From positions 1 through 7,527 of the forward strand of contig CAMYNZ010000184.1 in assembly GCA_947259865.1 (NCBI GenBank): a DNA stretch of 7,527 nt, written 5' to 3'. Under the pieces are notes generated by a model that was not told the DNA's origin, ran no database searches, and saw only the letters and a list, made by a program, of their open reading frames with translations. Origin of the DNA: an uncultured Desulfobacterales bacterium (GTDB lineage: Bacteria > Desulfobacterota > Desulfobacteria > Desulfobacterales > G020354645). The translations under genes and the position numbers were made by a program. Every line of letters starts with the position of its first letter. Position 1 is the stretch's first letter. Positions 5,361 to 7,527 of this stretch are shown in pieces.

Positions 5361-6341
5361 ATGGCTCTGTCAATTCTCCAAGATGCTTCAACAGTTTCTA
5401 CGGATATCGAATTGAGTTATCGGCGTTATCTCGTCAGAGTGATCATGGTATTGTCCCTCCCGATAATTGTAGGTTTTACGGTTTATGATATTTTTATTCA
5501 AAGATATTTTCCTGCAGTGATATTATCTTCAATGTTTTTGGTCCTTTTATTCCTCAATTATCTGGTTAAAAAACCTGTACAAAAATCAAAAGAAGACCTC
5601 TACTATCGATACTTCTTTATATTCTTTTTTATGCTGCTTGGACTCTATTTGTCTTATACAATCGGCTACGAAGGCAAATTGAGCCGCATCCCCTGGGCCT
5701 ATCTCTTTCCGGTGGTGGTTTTCTTTGCGCTCGGTGAAAAGAAAGCACTGCTGTGGGTAATTTTACTGGTCAGCGTCGTGGTATTTTTGGGAATACAATT
5801 TACATCGAAAGAACACCTCGTGGTTCAGGATTTAAAACTTCGCTTTTATATATCATTCAGCTTCATTGTAATTTTTTCATATTTATTCGAACGCCTGCGA
5901 AGAAAATACCAGTGGGACTTGATAGAAAACCAAAAAACATTAAAGGAATCCGAAGATCGTTATCGCGAGGCTTATAAAAATCTTAAAGATGAAATGAAAG
6001 AGCGCAAACACGCAGAAACGGCGATGCAGCAGAGTGAAAAACGCTTTCGAGAAATGGCCGAAAATATCCGTGAGGTATTCTGGTTGTTTGACCAGTCTGA
6101 ACAGAAAGTCCTTTATTGCAGCCCCGCATATGAGGAAATCTGGGGGCGCTCGATCGAGGATCTGTACAACAGATATGAAGTGTGGGGCGAGAGTATCCAT
6201 CCGGATGATTTAAAGTATGCTCAAGAATCCTTTGAAAAAATTATTGAAATGGGTGGCGGGGAACAAAGGGAATACCGCATCGTCCGACCGGATGGCTCAA
6301 TCCGTTGGTTATCGGACAGAGGATTTCCCTTCAAAGACTAA
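5361..6341 (+). CDS. N-terminal part of a membrane-bound multi-PAS sensor protein (ends at premature stop)
   Basis: 326 codons from ATG 5361 to TAA 6339-6341. Hydrophobic stretches at about residues 24-45, 50-68, 82-101, 110-124, 128-146 and 160-176 suggest a six-helix membrane sensor module of a type I cannot name. A charged coiled-coil linker (about 178-228) leads to a PAS domain (about 229-326) with IHPDDL at 279-284 and the PAC-like signature YRIVRPDGSIRWLSDRGFPFKD. The stop falls inside this PAC part, where an acidic or glycine turn and the last beta-strand are expected. The same frame resumes that strand two codons later (NVFRITGFAEVITER), so this is one gene broken at codons 327 and 329, not a natural end. 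AAGG at 5348-5351 is a modest ribosome site. Alone, the product would be an anchored PAS protein lacking any output domain. Confidence 0.8.
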   Translation: MALSILQDASTVSTDIELSYRRYLVRVIMVLSLPIIVGFTVYDIFIQRYFPAVILSSMFLVLLFLNYLVKKPVQKSKEDLYYRYFFIFFFMLLGLYLSYTIGYEGKLSRIPWAYLFPVVVFFALGEKKALLWVILLVSVVVFLGIQFTSKEHLVVQDLKLRFYISFSFIVIFSYLFERLRRKYQWDLIENQKTLKESEDRYREAYKNLKDEMKERKHAETAMQQSEKRFREMAENIREVFWLFDQSEQKVLYCSPAYEEIWGRSIEDLYNRYEVWGESIHPDDLKYAQESFEKIIEMGGGEQREYRIVRPDGSIRWLSDRGFPFKD

Positions 6342-6347
6342 GAGTGA

Positions 6348-7527
6348 AATGTATTCCGTATTACCGGCTTCGCTGAGGTTATTACCGAACGTATGGGGGC
6401 CGAAGCCGCTCTCAAGGAAAGTGAAGAAAAATATAAAAATCTATTTAATAATGCCCAGGTGGGTATATTCAGGTCAAGTATTAAAGACGGAAGACTGCTG
6501 GAAGCTAATTCGCGAAACGCCGAAATAAGCGGCTGGGATAATGTTGATGAATTTGTCGACCAATGGGTGAGCAGTGAACGTTATGTGGATCCCGGCGCCA
6601 GGGAACGGCTTTTAAATGAGCTTTATGAAAAAGGTGAAGTCAAAAACTTCGAGGCTAGTTTTCTGCGCAAAGATAATAAGATTATTTGGGCTCGCCTGTC
6701 TGCACGGATAAATAAAGAACAGGGCCATCTTGAGGGTGTTGTGCAGGATGTTACTGAGGAAAAAGAAGCCCTGGAAGCAATGCGGCAAAGTGAAATGCGC
6801 TACCGGTCAATCGTTGAAGACACGCCGGCAATGATTTGTCGTACCCTGCCCGATGGGACGTTGACTTTTGCAAACAGTGCATACGCTGATTTTGTTTCTA
6901 CAAAGCCTGAAAAATTAATCGGTCTAGACTCTTTTCAATTCGTCCCGGAAAAAGATCGGGAAAAATTAAGAAATGTACTCATGTCCCTTAACCCAAAAAA
7001 TTCGGTTGTTTCCATTGAGCAGCGGGTAAAGACTTCACAAGGGAATATAGTCTGGCAGGAATGGACGGATCGCGCCCTTTTTGATGAGCAGGGCAACTTA
7101 ACAGAATATCAATCTATCGGTCAGGACATCACAAAGCGTAAGATTGCAGAAGAGGAGTTGATACGAAGTGAGGCTCGCTTGAAGGAGGCCCAAAAGATCG
7201 CCCATGTTGGCGACTGGGACCTGAACATCGAGGCCGGAAAAGCATCATGGTCGGAAGAATTGCGACGAATAATGGGTATCGGTCCCGAGGTCGTGGCCGG
7301 TCCCGAAACATTACTGCGTCTGGTGCATCCGGCGGATAAAAAAATTGTTGAGAAAGCAATGAAGGATGCGCTTGAAAAAGACAAACCTTACGAGGTCGAA
7401 TATCGTCTTATCCGGCCGGACGGTGATGAGCGAATCATTCACTCTCGTGCACGGGTTGTTCGGTCTGAAAACGGCCGTCCTTTACGGATGGTGGGGGTGG
7501 CCCAGGACGTGACCGACCAGATGCGGA
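6348..7527 (+). CDS. Downstream part of the same multi-PAS sensor protein, open to the window edge
   Basis: The frame of the 5361 gene stays open from 6348 to 7527 with no further stop. Counted from ATG 5361, codons 330-345 complete the first PAC (VFRITGFAEVITER). A second PAS/PAC follows at about 354-466 (ESEEKYKNLF to VVQDVTEEK), a third at about 477-591 (SEMRYRSIVED to IGQDITKRK), and a fourth at about 600-722 (VHPADK, YRLIRPDGDERIIHSRARV, VAQDVTDQM). Helical SE-R linkers separate the modules, as in other multi-PAS histidine kinases. The output domain, probably a histidine kinase or possibly a GGDEF domain, lies beyond the window. The first in-frame ATG is at 6393, with GAGG 14 nt upstream, too far for a good ribosome site, so independent translation is doubtful. 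Confidence 0.75.

Noticed and set aside
5291..5488. A 65-residue plus-strand ORF overlapping the start of the multi-PAS gene
   Set aside because: It is out of frame with the membrane/PAS protein, has no ribosome site and shows no recognisable features.
6217..6528. A 103-residue plus-strand ORF spanning the two stops
   Set aside because: It is in another frame and lacks domain character. The PAS-encoding frame runs through the same region.

Overview
The window looks like a chromosomal segment of a selenoprotein-using anaerobe of the Desulfobacterota (Desulfobacterales-like). That placement is inferred from the gene types (phosphorelay proteins, many-PAS sensor kinases, an OsmC-like protein with an in-frame UGA at its catalytic position) and from repeat-rich spacers. 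No marker gene is present to prove it.

Layout. Positions 1-23 probably hold the last codons of an upstream gene. A near-consensus sigma70-type promoter (7-35) then drives two plus-strand genes: a stand-alone DivK-like receiver (117-497) and a soluble hybrid histidine kinase with a receiver at each end (524-2143). A 430-bp spacer with several hairpins, possibly a structured leader RNA, precedes a PLP-dependent trans-sulfuration-family enzyme (2574-3704). The 526-bp spacer after it lies between convergent genes and is dense in inverted repeats: a composite hairpin element (3711-3953), a short element with 12-bp inverted ends (3958-4045) and an interleaved repeat pair (4045-4145).

On the minus strand, 4231-4701 reads as one OsmC-family gene only if the in-frame TGA at 4507-4509 is decoded. 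The TGA falls where the family has its peroxidatic cysteine, and a bacterial SECIS-like hairpin follows at the expected distance. This is the most notable feature here: a probable selenocysteine OsmC-like peroxidase or thiol protein that an ordinary gene caller would split in two.

The 659-bp divergent spacer 4702-5360 carries three degenerate heptamer repeat tracts and a candidate promoter with a palindrome at its start site. From 5361 to the window end runs a membrane-anchored multi-PAS sensor protein in a single reading frame, broken by two stops only six bases apart (TAA 6339, TGA 6345) inside the first PAS/PAC unit. The downstream part remains open for about 1.2 kb and contains three further PAS modules.

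Functionally the window combines signal transduction (receiver, hybrid kinase, multi-PAS sensor), sulfur amino acid metabolism and a probable selenium-dependent peroxide or thiol defence protein. Only the first two complete genes look like an operon.
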